Positions 8,242 to 17,048 of a DNA stretch of 64,000 nt are shown here, piece by piece. Position numbers and translations under genes: made by a program. Below the pieces are notes generated by a model that was not told where the DNA came from, ran no database searches, and saw only the letters and a program-made list of their open reading frames with translations. The DNA is from CAYPHJ01 sp964410485. Its GTDB lineage: Bacteria; Desulfobacterota; Binatia; UBA9968. The stretch spans positions 1 to 64,000 of the forward strand of contig CAYPHJ010000013.1 in the NCBI GenBank assembly GCA_964410485.1, given 5' to 3'. Numbering within the stretch: position 1 is the stretch's first letter; each line of letters begins with the position of its first letter.

Positions 8242-9717
8242 ATGAAACACGTGATCGATCCTGAAGGACAGAGGCTGCCAATCAAATTAGACACCACTTC
8301 CAATGGTGAGTTTGTGCCCGTCGCCTTATCGCCTGCCAATCGCGCCGGGAATCGGCTGGCGCACGCAGCGGCTAGCGACAATGCCAAGCGCCTGGGGATG
8401 AACCGCCGCGATTTTATGACTTCAGCTTGCGGAGCAGCCACTGTGTTGCTCTCGTTCAATGCGGTCAATGCGGCGGTGGGCAGGCGCGGCGGCTTTTTCG
8501 ATGTGGAACCAGACGCCGCCCTGGAGCCGCAGCTCGCGCAGGCGAAACTGGGGCGTAAGCGTGAGTTTATCTTCGATGTGCAGGGGCACTTTGTGGACCC
8601 CACCGGAGCGTGGGTGAAGACAGCGCCCGCCGGAGCATTCAAGTGGTCGCCCAAGGCCGCCTGCGGGCTGGCGGCCAAACCCGGCCTGCGCAGTTATCTC
8701 AACTGTCTCGGACCGGATGAATTCGTCAAAGATGTTTTTCTCGATAGCGATACCGACATGATGGTGCTCTCGTTCGTGCCCTCGCGTCGTGATGCCGAGC
8801 CGCTCACGATCCAGGCGGCGGATGCGGTGCGGCGTATCGTCGAGCGCATGGAAGGAACTGACCGCCTGCTGCTTCACGGCCGCGTTAACCCGAACCAACC
8901 AGGCGATCTGGAGTCGATGGACGAGCTGAAAGAGCGCTGGAAGGTGTCGGCGTGGAAGACCTATACGCAATGGGGCGTAGACGGAAAGGGCTTTTTTCTG
9001 TCGGATGATGTGGGCACACGATTCATCGAGAAGGCGCGGGCGCTCGGCGTTAAAGTCATCTGCGTGCACAAAGGACTGCCGTTTGGGAGGCGTTCGTATG
9101 AGCACAGCCAGTGCAGCGACATCGGCGTGGTAGCCAGACGCTTCCCGGATGTGAGTTTTCTCGTCTATCATTCGGGGTTCGTTACCGGCGTCCGGGAGCG
9201 CGCGTATAGCGGGAGCGGAGTCGGGGACGGTATTGACACGCTGATCCATTCAATGATCGAGAATGATATCAAACCCGACAGCAACGTTTACGCCGAGCTT
9301 GGCAGCACCTGGCGCTTTCTGATGCGCGATCCTGACGGCGCGGCACACGCGCTCGGTAAGCTCATCAAATACTGCGGCGAGAACAATGTGCTCTGGGGCA
9401 CGGACTCCATCTGGTACGGTTCCCCACAAGACCAGATCCAGGCGTTTCGCACTTTTCAGATCTCCCCAGAGTTACGCGCCAAGCACGGTTATGCCGAGAT
9501 CACTAGTGCGTTGCGCGCCAAAATTTTTGGGTTGAATGCCACCCGGCCCTACGCCATCAACGCCACCGAAGTGAAAAAACGCACCAGAGCGGACCGCATA
9601 ACTCGGGAGCGGCTGGCCTATCGCGAGAGGCCTGAGCCACACTATCTTACTCACGGGCCAAAGACCCGGCGCGAATTCCTGAACCTGCTGGGCTGGAACG
9701 GCGGCTCGCGCACTTAG
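8242..9717 (+). CDS. Amidohydrolase family protein with Tat-like signal
   Basis: A 491-residue metal-dependent hydrolase of the amidohydrolase-2 (TIM barrel) type. It shows FDVQGHFVDP where the first metal-binding strand is expected, VYHSGF in the middle, and LWGTDSIWYGSPQDQI near the end, with the conserved Asp. A twin-arginine-like signal, NRRDFMTSACGAATVLLS, begins only at residue 54, after a hydrophilic 52-residue extension. Either the true start is ATG at 8398, or the family has an extended Tat region; neither ATG has a strong ribosome site. It is probably exported folded with its metal. The substrate is unknown. Confidence 0.85.
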   Translation: MKHVIDPEGQRLPIKLDTTSNGEFVPVALSPANRAGNRLAHAAASDNAKRLGMNRRDFMTSACGAATVLLSFNAVNAAVGRRGGFFDVEPDAALEPQLAQAKLGRKREFIFDVQGHFVDPTGAWVKTAPAGAFKWSPKAACGLAAKPGLRSYLNCLGPDEFVKDVFLDSDTDMMVLSFVPSRRDAEPLTIQAADAVRRIVERMEGTDRLLLHGRVNPNQPGDLESMDELKERWKVSAWKTYTQWGVDGKGFFLSDDVGTRFIEKARALGVKVICVHKGLPFGRRSYEHSQCSDIGVVARRFPDVSFLVYHSGFVTGVRERAYSGSGVGDGIDTLIHSMIENDIKPDSNVYAELGSTWRFLMRDPDGAAHALGKLIKYCGENNVLWGTDSIWYGSPQDQIQAFRTFQISPELRAKHGYAEITSALRAKIFGLNATRPYAINATEVKKRTRADRITRERLAYRERPEPHYLTHGPKTRREFLNLLGWNGGSRT

Positions 9718-9780
9718 CAAAAAATAGATCGATTATCCCGCATAGCCGAAGCCTGCGCGTAATCACCCCTGGCGGAAATA

Positions 9781-10239
9781 TTACAGCCGAGTGTACGTTT
9801 CGGTGGCGGGGGTGCCGACGAGAGTCGTTTCGATGTCGATGTTTCTCCCACCGTTGACGAATACAACTGTCGTGGAATGGGTGCTGCCAGCCGCGGCCGG
9901 CGGCGCGACGAAGGTCAACACGAGGCTGTTTCCTTTGAGACGCCAGGTCCCCGTTCCCCTGACCGGGCTGCCGGAAAAAGTTGCTGTGAACGTGCCGTTC
10001 GCGTGAAACTCGATCACATCATTCTCGCCGCATGAGGTTGTGACGCCGCCGGGTAGTGACAGCGTGGCGGGGCAATTTGCCGTCCCGTTGGTGGTCGCGA
10101 TAGAGACACGCCGCCATTGTCCCACGAGGTCAGAAGATGCCATAGCACCGGCGTCATTCCGCATGGCGCCGCAGCCTGATAGAAACGCTATGAAGATCAA
10201 AGCCGCCGGAAGGCAAGTGCATGCCGAGCCTTTAGGCAT
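9781..10239 (-). CDS. Small lipoprotein, lipocalin-like
   Basis: A 152-residue protein with a lipoprotein signal: a hydrophobic core LPAALIFIAF and the lipobox LSGC. The mature part reads DLVGQWRRVS, then alternating beta-strand-like stretches with DVIEFHANGTFTATFSG and GTGTWRLKGNSLVLTF. That is the pattern of small lipocalin-like or META-like beta-barrels in which GxW opens the barrel and GTW/GxYxL follows. The role is unknown; membrane anchoring in the envelope is expected. It is convergent with the amidohydrolase. Confidence 0.7.
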   Translation of the reverse strand: MPKGSACTCLPAALIFIAFLSGCGAMRNDAGAMASSDLVGQWRRVSIATTNGTANCPATLSLPGGVTTSCGENDVIEFHANGTFTATFSGSPVRGTGTWRLKGNSLVLTFVAPPAAAGSTHSTTVVFVNGGRNIDIETTLVGTPATETYTRL

Positions 10240-10450
10240 ATCTTGCTCCTGGATCTGTCAATTTCTTGTTCCTCTATCTGTCTAACGCCTTGAGGGGCCG
10301 ATTTCTACCCCCGGGTTACTTTGTATCTGAGACCTGAACGCAGCGAGTGCCGTCGCGCTGGTACCCTATTGAATACTCCTCAATAATGAGTCTTGCTGGA
10401 ATATAAGCGCCCCTGGCGCATGAAGGCGAACCAGAGGAGGGCAAACAAAG

Positions 10451-10828
10451 ATGAAATTTTTGGCCGTGACGGCCGGTGTGTTGCTTTTCGGCACTTCGAT
10501 GGCCTTCGGTGGCGAATACTTCGTCTACAACGATCCTGGCGGAACCATTGTGCTGTCCAACATAAGTCCCCCACAGAATGTCCAGATCGTCAACCGATAT
10601 GAATTGCCAGAAGTGACCGATGAAGAGATACGCGTCGCCCGTGAGCGGGAACAACAGTTTTGGCTAGGGCTTCAGAACGAACGAGTTGCCCAGGCGAGGG
10701 AGCGGCTTGCCGAGAGCAACTTTCACTTGGCGCAAGCGGTGATTGCATCGGCATTGCACCGACCCGACCCGGGCATTATTGTTCAGGTGGCTCAGACAGT
10801 GCAGAGAGTGCCACGGCGTCGTAGATGA
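10451..10828 (+). CDS. Secreted protein with DUF4124-like N-terminus
   Basis: A 125-residue exported protein: signal peptide MKFLAVTAGVLLFGTSMAFG, then EYFVYNDPGGTIVLSNISPP. This resembles the short motif of DUF4124 proteins, in which an aromatic residue, D-x-x-G and S-(D/N)-x-P-P alternate. A charged helical middle (EEIRVAREREQQFWLGLQ) and a basic tail RVPRRRR follow. A ribosome site AGAGGAGGGC lies about ten bases before the ATG. The function of this domain is not established. It stands alone between two minus-strand genes. Confidence 0.7.
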   Translation: MKFLAVTAGVLLFGTSMAFGGEYFVYNDPGGTIVLSNISPPQNVQIVNRYELPEVTDEEIRVAREREQQFWLGLQNERVAQARERLAESNFHLAQAVIASALHRPDPGIIVQVAQTVQRVPRRRR

Positions 10829-10887
10829 TTCATTGAAGAGCGTCAGCACGCCGTCGGTGATAGAACCCGGGACAGGCACAAGTCAAG

Positions 10888-11301
10888 TCACCGCCGGTTT
10901 TGAGGGCCAGCCTTTTCGATCGTAATACGAATCGCGATTCGGCCTTCGGCTAGAATCTTTTTCTTCAGGTCGTCCCAATCATCGGGTACGCCACGGATCT
11001 GCCGATGCCAGTCCAGAACCAGATCCATCGCCTGTGGATGTTCGATGACCTGGGCCTTGCCGTCGATCTGGATATAATTCGAACCGTGAAATTGCTCTCC
11101 GAATATCAATAATGAAACCCGCGGGTCGCGCTTGATGTTTTTGACCTTGTAGGTGGAGTCGCGCGCGGTGAGGACGACGTCCCCCCCGGCGTCGACCACG
11201 GGCGAGACCAGCGTCATCTGCAGTGAGCCGTCTTTCTTGCGGGCGACGAGCACGCCATGGTGATTCGTTCTTGCAAATTGTTGTGCGTCGGCGATCTCCA
11301 T
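10888..11301 (-). CDS. Pyridoxamine-5'-phosphate-oxidase-fold protein (F420/FMN type)
   Basis: A 137-residue split-barrel protein of the PNPOx-like family often annotated as PPOX class F420-dependent. Visible are HHGVLVARKKDGSLQMTLVS, YKVKNIKRDPRVSLLIFG and YIQIDGKAQVIEHP, the core strands of the fold. ATG at 11301 follows GAAGGAGG at ideal spacing; the frame opens 23 codons earlier without such a site. It sits 35 bases downstream of the tandem cyclase on the same strand, so the two are probably one transcript. The cofactor (FMN or F420) cannot be assigned from sequence alone. Confidence 0.8.
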   Translation of the reverse strand: MEIADAQQFARTNHHGVLVARKKDGSLQMTLVSPVVDAGGDVVLTARDSTYKVKNIKRDPRVSLLIFGEQFHGSNYIQIDGKAQVIEHPQAMDLVLDWHRQIRGVPDDWDDLKKKILAEGRIAIRITIEKAGPQNRR

Positions 11302-11336
11302 AAACGCCTCCTTCAATGAGCCATGGGGCGCGCGTC

Positions 11337-12866
11337 TTACTTGGCTACAAACGCGACCGCTCGCGTCCAAGCGGCGCCGCAGCCTTCGAGCTTGATCGGG
11401 AACGCTGCGATTTTAAACCCGTGCGGCCGCGCCAGCCCGTGTAAATCCATCTTGTGAATCAGCGCGAACTCATGCTCTCGGCCGAAATAGTGGATGGGAA
11501 AAAACTTTTCGCGCCTGCCGGAGCGCAGTGCTTCAATCATGGGTTGGAGCGGTCCGTCCAGCCACTCTTGGTCGCAGCCGACCACCCGAATGCCTTGATC
11601 GAGCAGCCACAAAAACGCGGCCGGCTCCAGGGCCATGCCACGTTCTGTAAAACGCGGGTCGTCGGCAAAGCAATCGCCCGCGCCCGTACGGATCAAAACT
11701 ATATCGTTCTCCTTGAGCTTATAGCCGATCCGCTCCAGCACTCCTAGCACGTCTGCTCGAGAAATCGTTTCACCGCTTCGCTTCTGGGCCGAAAAATCGA
11801 GCAGCACGCCGTTGCCGTAAAACATCTCTAGCGGCAACTGGTCTACGGTTGGCGTACCGTGACCGTTGCTGCTCGGGCCAAAATGGAACGGAGCGTCAAC
11901 ATGGGTTCCCGCGTGAGTATAGGTTTCGACCTCGTCGATGGCGCCCGCGTGGAGAACATCGGCGACGAGTAGGCCGAGCCGCTTTGCCTTAATGCGAGCA
12001 GCCTGATCATGGTGGGTCGTAGTGATGCGGCTCTCCTCGGGCTCGAAGCTGCGGCTCATGATGGGGAGACTCAAGTCGACAAGTGAGAAGGATTCCTGAG
12101 TGAGCCATGGGTCTTCGAGCGCCACGGCTCGGATCCAGGCCCCGGTCGCCCGCGCCACCTTTATTGGGAAGAACATGACCTGAAAACCAAGCGGGCGGGG
12201 AAGGCTGGACAAATTCGCGAGTTTTTCAGCATGCGTCCACTCTGTGTATCGTCCGGCTCTGTGGATGGGAAAATAAGACTCCTTCTCTCCTTTGAGAAAA
12301 CGCTGGGTCATCAGGGGAATGGGCATATCGATGGTGTGCGAGTCGGTGGCCATGATTTTCACGCCGAGGCGAAAAAGATAATTGAGGGCTCCGCCATTCA
12401 TGCCCGTCGCGGATTCAGAAAAACCCGGATCGTCGTCGTACCGTTTGGTTCCCCCGGTGTGCAAAATCACCATATCTCCCTCATGGGGAACGTAACCGAT
12501 CCGTTCAAGCTCCACGGCAATGTCGTATTCCGTAATCACCTCGGGGGGTTTCTTGCGCTGAAAATCGAGCAGCACGCCATTCCCAACACACCATTCGAGC
12601 GGCACTTCGTCGATGCGCCGGGCCGGGCGCCCTTCGGACGTTGGATAAAAGTGGTACGGCGCGTCGAGATGCGTACCCGCATGGGTCTTCAGGGTAACGC
12701 GTTCATTCGAGAAAAAGGAACCCTGCGGCAGCTCCGAGACCTTCACGTCACAGCGCCGCGCGAACAGTCTGGCGGCTTCCTCATGCGACGTGAAGCGCCA
12801 TTGAGTTTCCATAGTTTCCAGGTTGTCAGGCCGAAGAGAGACGCTGAGGTCATAGATCCTCGTCAT
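11337..12866 (-). CDS. Tandem cyclase family protein (two KynB-type domains in one chain)
   Basis: A 509-residue protein with two complete domains of the cyclase/kynurenine formamidase family (metal-dependent hydrolases of amides and lactones). Domain 1 has H62-A-G-T-H66-L-D68-A-P-Y-H72; domain 2 repeats it as H318-A-G-T-H322-V-D324-A-P-F-H328. Both keep the metal-binding His/Asp set and the later VGNGVLLDF / YGNGVLLDF and ERIGY stretches. Family members are usually a single domain of 210-260 residues, so this is a duplication-fusion. Start ATG at 12866 follows AGGAGG. It lies between the exonuclease and the PNPOx-like gene on one strand. Confidence 0.88.
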   Translation of the reverse strand: MTRIYDLSVSLRPDNLETMETQWRFTSHEEAARLFARRCDVKVSELPQGSFFSNERVTLKTHAGTHLDAPYHFYPTSEGRPARRIDEVPLEWCVGNGVLLDFQRKKPPEVITEYDIAVELERIGYVPHEGDMVILHTGGTKRYDDDPGFSESATGMNGGALNYLFRLGVKIMATDSHTIDMPIPLMTQRFLKGEKESYFPIHRAGRYTEWTHAEKLANLSSLPRPLGFQVMFFPIKVARATGAWIRAVALEDPWLTQESFSLVDLSLPIMSRSFEPEESRITTTHHDQAARIKAKRLGLLVADVLHAGAIDEVETYTHAGTHVDAPFHFGPSSNGHGTPTVDQLPLEMFYGNGVLLDFSAQKRSGETISRADVLGVLERIGYKLKENDIVLIRTGAGDCFADDPRFTERGMALEPAAFLWLLDQGIRVVGCDQEWLDGPLQPMIEALRSGRREKFFPIHYFGREHEFALIHKMDLHGLARPHGFKIAAFPIKLEGCGAAWTRAVAFVAK

Positions 12867-12888
12867 TTTTCCTCCTGCATCGGACCGA

Positions 12889-13488
12889 TCATCCGGTTAA
12901 CGGCGCAAAGGTCAACCGGCGGTAGACCTGGCGGACCGTGTCGACGTCGCATTTGCAGTACTCGCAGACCTCAACGAGCCTGCCCGCGCGAAAGTAGGGA
13001 TATACCTGGGACCCATCGAGACATTCCTTGGGGGAAGGGATGCCCAGTGCGCGTGACAGGAGATCGAGGCTTATGTGCTCGCGGCCCCACCTGCTCCATT
13101 CGTGCATGGTGTCGAAGATCGGCGAGTTGCGAAAGCGCGCGAACGGAAGTTCCCGGGAAGGTTTGATTCTGTGAATAATCGAGCGCTGGTAGATGAAGCG
13201 GAGATCGAAGTCCAGTAGATTATGGCCGACAAACAGGTTGGCTTCGGTAGCCAGCTTCCAAAACGCCTGGAGAATCTCTTGTTCGGTGCCGATGAGAACC
13301 TCCACGGCGGAATCGATGGGCGGCTCGAGGGCATATGCTATACAAAGAATCCGGGCAGTTGCGGCCGAAAGGCTCAGGCGTTTAATGACCTCGGCTTCGT
13401 CCAGACGCATTTGTGCCTCGAGGAGCCCACTGTGACGCAGCGACTCTTCCGTGGGTACGGTTTCGATGTCAAAAAAAAGGATTTTCAT
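12889..13488 (-). CDS. DEDD-type 3'-5' exonuclease (predicted PolB-like family)
   Basis: A 199-residue exonuclease domain: FFDIETVP at the start (catalytic D7 and E9), GHNLLDFDLRFI in the middle (Asp ligand) and KCDVDTVRQVYRRL near the end (last Asp). This layout fits the predicted PolB-like 3'-5' exonuclease family, which degrades or proofreads single-stranded ends. ATG at 13488 begins the domain; an ATG ten codons upstream (13518) is equally possible. Its 5' end overlaps the 3' end of addA by 20 bases or more, so the two are translationally linked. That suggests a job in the same DNA-end processing. Confidence 0.8.
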   Translation of the reverse strand: MKILFFDIETVPTEESLRHSGLLEAQMRLDEAEVIKRLSLSAATARILCIAYALEPPIDSAVEVLIGTEQEILQAFWKLATEANLFVGHNLLDFDLRFIYQRSIIHRIKPSRELPFARFRNSPIFDTMHEWSRWGREHISLDLLSRALGIPSPKECLDGSQVYPYFRAGRLVEVCEYCKCDVDTVRQVYRRLTFAPLTG

Positions 13489-16400
13489 GATCAAAAAACA
13501 GCTCTCGCTGTCGCTCATCGGTTTTCAACTCTATGGCTCTGCCGCTTCTCAGGAAAAATAATTTAAAGGCTCTCAAATCTGTCTTCAGGGCTTTGCGCAC
13601 TGCATACGAATAGATCGCGGCCTGGCGCTGATAATGCTCTCGGATCTTACCCCAGCGGTTGGATGCGACCCGGTCCGTCTTGTAGTCCGCTACGTAAAGT
13701 AAGCCCTGACATTCATAGATGAGATCAATCACGCCTTCCATTACCTGGTTACCTACCGGCAGTAAGAAGGGGATTTCACGGCCGAGAATGGTTGCGGCAG
13801 AAAGCTCTGCGAAAGCTCTGGAGCCGAAAAAGTCGCTGAACATCTGACGCAGATCCTTGGTGATCTCCGCCCGCCGCCCGCCGAATAGTCGCTCGGGCTG
13901 CTGTTCGAGATAACGAGCAAGCTCGTCATCGAAAGTGTCCCGGTCCGCCGAGAAGTCCAGCTTTTCCAGAAAACCATGCGCCAGAGTTCCTGCGACTAGA
14001 GCGTCTGCCGCTGCCGCGCCGTCTTTTTCCCGCTCGCCGCCGACTATCAAGCCGGTTTCGATCTTCACTCGACTTTCGAGATGACTCGTTGCGATTTCGC
14101 CTATTTCTCTGGGCGAGATGACTGCGAACTTTCCCCTGCCTTTGGGAGCGATTTCTTCCGAATTCCCTCCCCCTCTGGGAGAGGGCAAGGGTGAGGGGCC
14201 CAGCGCCGTGGGCGAGACGAACAAGGTGCGGTTTTGGGCGATTTGGTAGGCTTGATCTCTCTCTTTCCACTGGCGCGCGAAACGCGTCCAGTCAGCGGTG
14301 GTTGAAGATTTTGGTGTCTTGTCCTTCAAAGGCCGGGGAGGTTCCGGCCGCTCGCAAACGGTATTAACATCAATTCTGCCTGCACCGAGCGCAAGAAAAC
14401 CGGACCGGATGAATACGGCGCGTTGGCCGACAGAGCTTTGCAGCAAGTCCACGAAGCTTCCCCTGTCGATCCGTAGCGGGGGAGACGAGATTCTCACATG
14501 CTCGCGCGCCCTGGTCATGGCAACGTAGAAGACACGCTTCTGCTCCTCTTCTTCCCGCAGGCGTCGTTTCTCTTCGAGGTAAACGGCTTCGAGATTGAGA
14601 TGTTCACCGGCGCTTAAACCGATGAGATTAGAAGACCAATCGTACTGAACGCCTGCGTCGAGGGCCCGCGCGCCGGGCGCCCCCCTGGAATCCGGCAAGA
14701 CCACAACCGGAAACTCGAGCCCCTTTGCTTTGTGGACGCTCAGGATCTTGACGGCATTGAGGGTCTCCTCAGCTAGCATGCTTTCTCCTTCCTCCTCGAC
14801 CTCGACGACGCGCCGTTCGAGCCGAGCCGCCACCTCTTTTAACGTCGCCGCTCCGCTCCGGCTCATCACGACCGCTTGCTGCCGCATCTTTTCGATATTC
14901 GCCACCGCTTGCTCACCGTTGAAGGAACGGGCCGCCAGTATGCGGACTGGAATGGTTGCGAAAATATGGTGCACTGCATCGGCCACTGAAAGCGTGCGGG
15001 TCTCACGATGGAGCCGCTCGAGAGAGCGATAGAGGGAGCATAGTGCATCGCCCTTGGCTGTAGATCGAGCATCGTGGCGGGTTGCGGTTCTGTAATCGAG
15101 CAAGCGGCTCCGGCTCAGCTCGTAGATCTCCAGGTCGGAAAGACCGCCGATGGGCGAGCGAAGCAGTGCGACAAGCGCCGAGTGATCATCGGGGTTGCTG
15201 ACGGCGCGCAGAAGGTTGACGGCATCAACGATCTCCTGAGTGGCATAGAAGTGTTTCTCTCCTTCCACCACATAGGGAATCTCGCTGCGCCGCAGCGGCT
15301 CGAGATAGAGGTGAACGTCGGTCAGCTTTCTGAACAAAAAAGCGACATGTCTCGGTTCCACGACGACCGGCTCGCCGCGCGCGTCCAAGATTTGGGCCTT
15401 TCCAAGCACTTCCTCGCGGAGCCAGCGTGCCAGGTGCTCCGCCTCGAGCCGGCGCGCCGCCTGCGAGTTCAATGGTTTATCGGACTCAATTCGGCAGAAG
15501 CTGATTCGGCGAAATGCTTGCGCCGCGCCCGGCTCATCATCATTCGGCCGAGGGGCCTCGATAGGCACGTAATCGGGTTGGAGCGCTTCTCGTTCGCGAA
15601 TTAGCGCTGCGAACATACCGTTGACCGTATTCAAGATTCGCGCGTGGCTGCGAAAGTTTGTCCGTAGCGGGCATTCGACCCCGTTTTGGGCGAGAATGAT
15701 TTTTTTGACCACATCGAGGTAACCTTGAATATCGGCGCGCCGAAAGGCGTAGATGGACTGCTTCGGGTCACCGACGACGAAGATCTTCCCCGGTTGGAGC
15801 CGCACTGATTGCCAGTCCGCCGCGTTCTGGCCCCGTTGTTCCGCCAGGTAGAGGAGAATTTCGTATTGAATAGGATCGGTATCCTGAAATTCATCTATGA
15901 GAATGGCCTTGAAACTCTGCTTCAGCTCATCGCGCAGCGCCGGATGATCACGCAAGAGATCGCGCGCGCGCACCAACAGACCGTCGAAGGAGATGTACCC
16001 CTGCGCGGCAAAACGGCGGCGAAAATCCCGCGCAAACGGGATGAGCAGCTCCCAGATCGATTCGGTCAATTCGGGGTCGACCAAAAACAGCCCGCGAGCA
16101 ATGCGCCAGAGGCGTCTGAGCTTTTGGTAGTCTTCGGTGGACCATGCGCCGGCCGGCCGGAGCGTCTTTCCGGCAACCCAGCGCGTTGTTTCTTCAAGCT
16201 CACGAGCGGGGATATAGCCGAATTTCGATGCTGCTTCGAGAATCGCTCCTGTGCGGCGGGCGAAGCCGTCAATGTGATGGCGCTCTTCGGGATAGATTTC
16301 GATAAGCTTCGTGATCTCTTCGCTGCACTCCTTGAGCCAGTGCCGTAGGAGCCGCGGCGGTGTTTTGCGACCAACGCCCAGCTGCTCGAGCGGAATCATC

Positions 16401-17047
16401 TCGGATGAGAGTGAAAAGGCAATTTCGCGCACACGCTCCAGCGATAGTTTAGTCAGGATCAGTCTCCAGCCGGCATGGTGCCTTGCGCCGCGGCCCAGCT
16501 CATCATCGAGCCACACTGCCCAGCGTTCCTCGAATGCTCTTTTGAATTGGGTTCCATCGTCTTCTTGGAACTGCGGATCAATACCTGATTCGAGCGGGTG
16601 AAGTCGCAGCAGCAAAGCCGCGAAACTATGAATGGTCGAGATGTAGCTGCGTTCGATTTGGCGCAATGCTTCACGCGCGCGGCGGTTGATCTCGTCCTTG
16701 CGAAGATGATAGAGGCGGATCAAAGATTTGAGTTCCTGAGCTGTCTTTGCGTGCTCGGAGGTGCGCGCTTCATCATCCAGGCGAGCCGAAAGATAGCTTT
16801 GCAGGCGCTGGCGTAGCCGAGCTTTCATTTCATGAGCCGCTTTGTTGGTAAAGGTCAGGGCGACGATTTGGGTGAGCGCTAGAGGATCGGGCTCGCGCAT
16901 GAGTAGGTGCGTCAGACGGTCGACAAGAAGGGTGGTTTTTCCGGTTCCGGCGCCTGCTGTGACAACTACATTGCGATCAAACGTGGTGGCGGCAAGCTCG
17001 CGTTCGCGCGCGTCTGAAAGCGGCTCTTCTACTGCGCAGTTGGCCAT
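13469..17047 (-). CDS. addA: AddA-type UvrD-family helicase/nuclease
   Basis: A 1192-residue superfamily-1 helicase fused to a nuclease, matching AddA of the AddAB double-strand-break resection complex. Walker A is TAGAGTGKTTL (residues 30-40), Walker B is AILIDEFQDTDP, and later helicase motifs include VGDPKQSIYAFRRAD and ILSVHKAKGLEFPVVVLP. The C-terminus holds a RecB-type nuclease domain: EGVIDLIYECQGLLYVADYKTDR, with Asp, then D-x-K. It begins one base after addB ends, and its own end overlaps the exonuclease gene. A low-complexity stretch near residue 950 (PSPLPSPRGGG) looks like an inserted linker. Confidence 0.88.
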   Translation of the reverse strand: MANCAVEEPLSDARERELAATTFDRNVVVTAGAGTGKTTLLVDRLTHLLMREPDPLALTQIVALTFTNKAAHEMKARLRQRLQSYLSARLDDEARTSEHAKTAQELKSLIRLYHLRKDEINRRAREALRQIERSYISTIHSFAALLLRLHPLESGIDPQFQEDDGTQFKRAFEERWAVWLDDELGRGARHHAGWRLILTKLSLERVREIAFSLSSEMIPLEQLGVGRKTPPRLLRHWLKECSEEITKLIEIYPEERHHIDGFARRTGAILEAASKFGYIPARELEETTRWVAGKTLRPAGAWSTEDYQKLRRLWRIARGLFLVDPELTESIWELLIPFARDFRRRFAAQGYISFDGLLVRARDLLRDHPALRDELKQSFKAILIDEFQDTDPIQYEILLYLAEQRGQNAADWQSVRLQPGKIFVVGDPKQSIYAFRRADIQGYLDVVKKIILAQNGVECPLRTNFRSHARILNTVNGMFAALIREREALQPDYVPIEAPRPNDDEPGAAQAFRRISFCRIESDKPLNSQAARRLEAEHLARWLREEVLGKAQILDARGEPVVVEPRHVAFLFRKLTDVHLYLEPLRRSEIPYVVEGEKHFYATQEIVDAVNLLRAVSNPDDHSALVALLRSPIGGLSDLEIYELSRSRLLDYRTATRHDARSTAKGDALCSLYRSLERLHRETRTLSVADAVHHIFATIPVRILAARSFNGEQAVANIEKMRQQAVVMSRSGAATLKEVAARLERRVVEVEEEGESMLAEETLNAVKILSVHKAKGLEFPVVVLPDSRGAPGARALDAGVQYDWSSNLIGLSAGEHLNLEAVYLEEKRRLREEEEQKRVFYVAMTRAREHVRISSPPLRIDRGSFVDLLQSSVGQRAVFIRSGFLALGAGRIDVNTVCERPEPPRPLKDKTPKSSTTADWTRFARQWKERDQAYQIAQNRTLFVSPTALGPSPLPSPRGGGNSEEIAPKGRGKFAVISPREIGEIATSHLESRVKIETGLIVGGEREKDGAAAADALVAGTLAHGFLEKLDFSADRDTFDDELARYLEQQPERLFGGRRAEITKDLRQMFSDFFGSRAFAELSAATILGREIPFLLPVGNQVMEGVIDLIYECQGLLYVADYKTDRVASNRWGKIREHYQRQAAIYSYAVRKALKTDLRAFKLFFLRSGRAIELKTDERQRELFFDHENPFF

Positions 17048-17048
17048 A

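Noticed and set aside
8422..9249. A 275-residue minus-strand frame within the amidohydrolase gene
   Set aside because: Antisense shadow; no start signal and no domain.
12231..13166. A 311-residue plus-strand frame across the cyclase and exonuclease genes
   Set aside because: Antisense to two conserved genes, with no recognisable family.
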